Shown here in pieces: positions 60,285 to 64,000 of a DNA stretch of 64,000 nucleotides (position 1 is its first letter; every line of letters begins with the position of its first letter). Both the position numbers and the translations under genes were made by a program. This stretch comes from Piper betle (Eukaryota > Streptophyta > Magnoliopsida > Piperales > Piperaceae): contig JAURVB010013199.1 in assembly GCA_033002965.1 (NCBI GenBank), positions 154,501 to 218,500 of the forward strand. The letters are read 5' to 3'. Below the pieces are notes generated by a model that ran no database searches, was not told the DNA's origin, and saw nothing but the letters and a program-made list of their open reading frames with translations.

Positions 60285-62103
60285 ACTTTATTAACAGATT
60301 TATACTTAAAAATGAAGTCTAATATGCTTGATTTGATAATAATAATTAGCAGATAAATTTTTATTGGAAAGCAAAGCAAGGTCTCACCGAGATTTGAAAC
60401 TCAGGTTACTCGATTCACAGTCCAATGTATGGAAAAAATTTAATTTATATTAGAAAAAGTTTTTTTAAAATCCCTATCTTCGTGATTCCCCGGTGCAATA
60501 TCACCAGTGTCTGCCAGCTTCCCTAACCACTGAAGTTTATGGATATGTAGACAACTTTTAAATCACGAATAAGGCGTACTTTCCGATGTAGACATGTAAA
60601 AGAGCCTTGAGGGATGCTTTCCATTGTTGAACAAGTCAAGTGGTGGCCGTCACTCACGAACACTATCCTGCAAATTAGGGCCCCCCATACCTGGTTTTTC
60701 TCAAGTTGCAGTATTGCAGTACTGAATCCTTTGTGTCATACAGGAATCTATGTTCAGGACCTCTTTATCTCCAGTAAGGATATGTTCAAATTAATATTGC
60801 AGCATTTTTAGAGCGAAGCTTGATTTTTCCACCGGAGCAGAGTGGAGCTTACTTCAACATGTATGGAAGGTGTATGTGGAGTACACGTTTGAGACAGCTA
60901 AATCAACTGTTTTCAATAAAAAACTGCCTTCTTGTTATCCAATACCCAAGTCAAAAAGAAACCGGCTAGTTTGCTCATCCAACACAAGTAGCTTACCTTT
61001 GATTATACCTGCACACTTTTGAATCAAGTACTCAGGTGACCGATCATACGATTCCACACAAAGATGCTATAATTTAAGGTGTTACTTAAAACCATGCGCT
61101 GTCGAACTCAATATTTTCCCGCCCACTAATAAATAATTAAGCTTGCGTTGCTAACAGTTGAAAAAATTAACTTGAAATTGCTAGTATAATTAAACAGAAA
61201 GGGTGGTAAACATGATCGGCTTATTCAGTGAGCCGATCAAGCGATCAAATGAGTTAGTCGATCGATGGATCGATCATTGAAGAGAACGTAGTAGCTATAC
61301 GATCAAAAGGCAAGGATATATAATAAGGGAGCCTCGTGGATTAATTGTTCGGACAAATTAAGGGAAATTAAGAAGCGATGGGTGTCCACCTTGCAAGCGT
61401 GCTGCCACATAGTAATTACTTAGTCATCAACATCATCCAATTCAAACTCTCTACCCGAGGCGGAATTTCAGGATTCACAGCCCTGTCCTGAATGCAAACA
61501 AGGAAACCACGGCCGTGCCACGCGTTCTTGATTTAATTTCTGTGGCCATTCTGTCTTCCTATTCGTTGGAACATGGTGGGATGCTCCAAGTTACATAGGA
61601 TTATGATAACAACAATGTATCTTTTGGGGGTTGAAGCCGAGGAGAGTGATTACTAGAGATTTGCTTTTCAAAGTAGCGTACTGCATATTACTATATTGTG
61701 TAATCGTAAGTTAGCAAGCGGGCTCGATGAGAAAGGTTGACTCGGACGTAGGACGTTACGTATTCGCTTACGTTAATAATAGAATTTAATGATGGAAAGA
61801 TAAAGGCTTGGGTGGCCAACTGGTACCGGCCATTGCCACCGGGTTTCTACTCTCCAGATGGTGCATGCGGCATAGTCCATGCCACTTTGGTTTCCACGAA
61901 TTTACCTTTCCCTTTTGGTTAAGGCAAAATTGAGTTTGGATAAGTTGGTTTCATGAACTAAATAATGAATGGTTAGGAAGTCAAGAAACTAATCATTATG
62001 ATTGAAATTTTTTCCCTCTATTATAGTGAATTTAACGTAGACGCTAATATTTATAAAACACTATATATTGCTGCTAGCTGTATGCTAAACTCCTCGACAG
62101 TGA

Positions 62104-62147
<44 letters not shown>

Positions 62148-63601
62148 AGATACTAGATCATAACTATATTTTTTGTGTGATATCCGTATGAGGTTATATT
62201 GGGATAAAAACAGAATTAATAATAACTACTATATTCAATCAAATAAATGTGGATTGATCATTACTGATATGATCCATCCAATGTTAATAGTTGTTATACA
62301 TATCTAATTTATAATAGAGAATCTTTGAAGAGTAACATGCGCGAGAATCTCGAAGTTCACATATCTCCACTCTTTTAATTTAATTTAGTTGCTTCGAAAA
62401 AGCCTTTTATTTAATTAATTATAAGTCGATAGCGCGCTGCCAAATTGTTGTGACCCAATTGCTAACAAGTGGACAAATTATTAAACAGGGGCCTTCACAG
62501 GTCAAGTTATTGTCCAGCTTAACAACATTAAATTAGTGCATGATGTGCAGTACTCATGTGATATATGTGATGGAATATAATAAACAACTAGAAAACACCC
62601 TTCAATAGGCAATACCTAGCAGCTGCTTAGCATTTAGCGGGCAAGTTGGAGCGTCGGAAACAAGGTTGAGACGTGTCTGGGATGGAGTTAGCAGTTTAGC
62701 TAGACATGATTAAGATGATTTTATAACTATAAGCTGCTTCATTGTGGTGTGGTCAAGGAAGACACCTAGTTCAGATCTGTAAGTGATTAGTAGTCGCATA
62801 AAAGAGAAACATATGCATGCAAATTAAAATTCTATATATTTCCAAAGGTTTCCAATCTCTTTATTTTTTTGCCAGACATCTTTCCGGCTCCTCTCTCCAC
62901 CCATCGCTTGTTTCCAAGCTTACATATATTGTATTCTTATCCATAATTAAAGAGAACAAGCGGCTTAAGCAAGCTATAGCTTCTATGATCTATATATGTA
63001 GTATTATATGTATTGTGTGTGTGCGCTCGCGCAGGTGGGTCATGTTCACTGCCAAAGTGGTAATCTTTTAGACCATTTTGCCTTGATCACTACACTGCCA
63101 CTCCCACAAAGTTTTATATGACAGCTGCATTTCTTACACAATTTAGTACGTATTAATTCCGATGGAAAAATTCATCTCCTAGCCGGAGACGCCTCCCACC
63201 AATAAATAGTTAGTATGCATGGGAAATGAACATTCAATTTGATAAGCAGTACCCCATCGATGGGCCAATCCCATTCCCGCGCATAACTCACAAGAATATT
63301 ACCATATTCCGCACAATTTCTTTTAATTATGAAAAGGGCGCCAGGCCCCGTTAGTTATCGACCGACCAATTAGCTCAAATTGAACTGTTTGGGAAATTTA
63401 TTGGTGATACTTGATCCTCGTCCGCCTCTCCTATGACTAATAACAAATAAATGCTATATATATATATATATTTGTCTCGTACGTAATTTACCAGTTGTAA
63501 CAAGATATCATGATATCAACAATTATCGGTGATTGGCCTTCTACCGGCTGATTTGTTTGTTTTTTTAGTTTTTAGTTTTACGAGGAAGAAGGAAATTATT
63601 A

Positions 63602-63640
<39 letters not shown>

Positions 63641-64000
63641 AAATGGATAAACAAAAATATGCATGGTGACGACGCTTGTAAAGGACGGGGCCCCGGGGTA
63701 TGCACCACTCCACCCCCACTATACTTAATTCTATCCCTCTCTCTTTCAGAGATAGCCGTCGTTTTCTCATGGCTTTTTGGTCTCCATGTCAGTTTTGGCT
63801 GCCCTGGTAGGAACAATGCAAATGAACTATTCTTCCAACAGTTCTTCCCATACAACATACATAAAACGAAAAAAGTATATATTCTCGCATTTCAATATCA
63901 CTAACATTATATATGTACATAAATATTTTTCCTGACAACATTTGTATTGGTTTAATTGGCCTGGTTGAAGGAAATGCACAAATTTTTATGTGTATATTAT
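60285..64000. other. intergenic sequence downstream of LPEAT1
   Basis: No gene recognised. 60380-60440 has another tRNA-like phrase (gagatttgaaactcagg). (TA)n runs lie at 62107-62141, 63457-63470 and 63611-63638. Short frames (60614-60811 and 62817-63071 plus; 63516-63858 minus) have no motif, and the last runs through the TA repeat. A small (ga/ct) block is at about 63735-63748. The window ends in AT-rich sequence. Confidence 0.45.

Noticed and set aside
61800..61925. Possible secreted-protein exon (wording NWYRPLPPGFYSPDGACG)
   Set aside because: Slightly reminiscent of an expansin start, but no signal peptide, no continuation and no splice signals. Most likely chance.
1..64000. CRISPR arrays, rRNA genes, bacterial operons
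   Set aside because: Repeats present are tandem minisatellites, LTRs and microsatellites without regular unique spacers. No rRNA sequence is seen, and the genes have plant introns.

Overview
The window is nuclear DNA of a flowering plant. It has split genes with GT-AG introns, GC-rich first exons, many LTR retrotransposons, hAT transposons and MITEs, long (TA)n microsatellites and an integrated pararetrovirus fragment. The GC-rich exons would fit a monocot or magnoliid, but the species cannot be fixed from the sequence.

Layout. 0-18 kb is a nest of LTR retrotransposons. A chromovirus (Tekay/Del-like) family with LTRs of about 3 kb gives copy A (3244-6184, a 3' LTR with polypurine tract and a 3.3 kb non-coding interior), a degraded copy C (about 10.5-14.4 kb) split by a different solo LTR D (11623-13123), and a solo LTR B (14549-17585) with a 5-bp target duplication. 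18.9-23.5 kb is a complete but dead hAT transposon with perfect 8-bp duplications. 24.0-26.5 kb holds decayed gypsy gag and protease on the minus strand.

Genes. (1) An INDETERMINATE DOMAIN (IDD) zinc-finger transcription factor at 27656-30051 (+), with a frameshift in the last exon. (2) A chloroplast-type PP2C phosphatase pseudogene, about 37326-41096 (+), interrupted by a three-LTR TRIM array. (3) LPEAT1, a lysophosphatidylethanolamine acyltransferase, 51562-59068 (+), nine exons and 424 codons, apparently intact although intron 1 carries a caulimovirid-like fragment and intron 6 a 2.7 kb LTR retrotransposon. A short group VII ERF fragment (33.4-33.7 kb, -), an unrecognised exon-like fragment (31.8-32.3 kb, -) and a 73-nt tRNA-like sequence (31352-31424, -) lie between (1) and (2).

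The accessory region 30-49 kb is the most unusual part. Elements at 30.2, 41.8-43.6 and 46.0-48.5 kb are bordered by (TA)n, and carry a recurrent inverted repeat of the type GCC[A/G][T/C]TGGAT-ATCCA and GC-rich arms, one pair clearly inverted. Two hAT-like MITEs (43945-44836, 48659-49430) lie among them. All of these, and also the ~3 kb LTRs, contain the same junction: a GC-rich tract followed by 'cgtaataaaaacttgactcg' and a 'cgactcgagtcaa' inverted pair. This module, shared by unrelated transposon classes, is the main candidate for something undescribed. The last 4 kb of the window (60-64 kb) shows only a MITE, microsatellites and unannotated AT-rich sequence.
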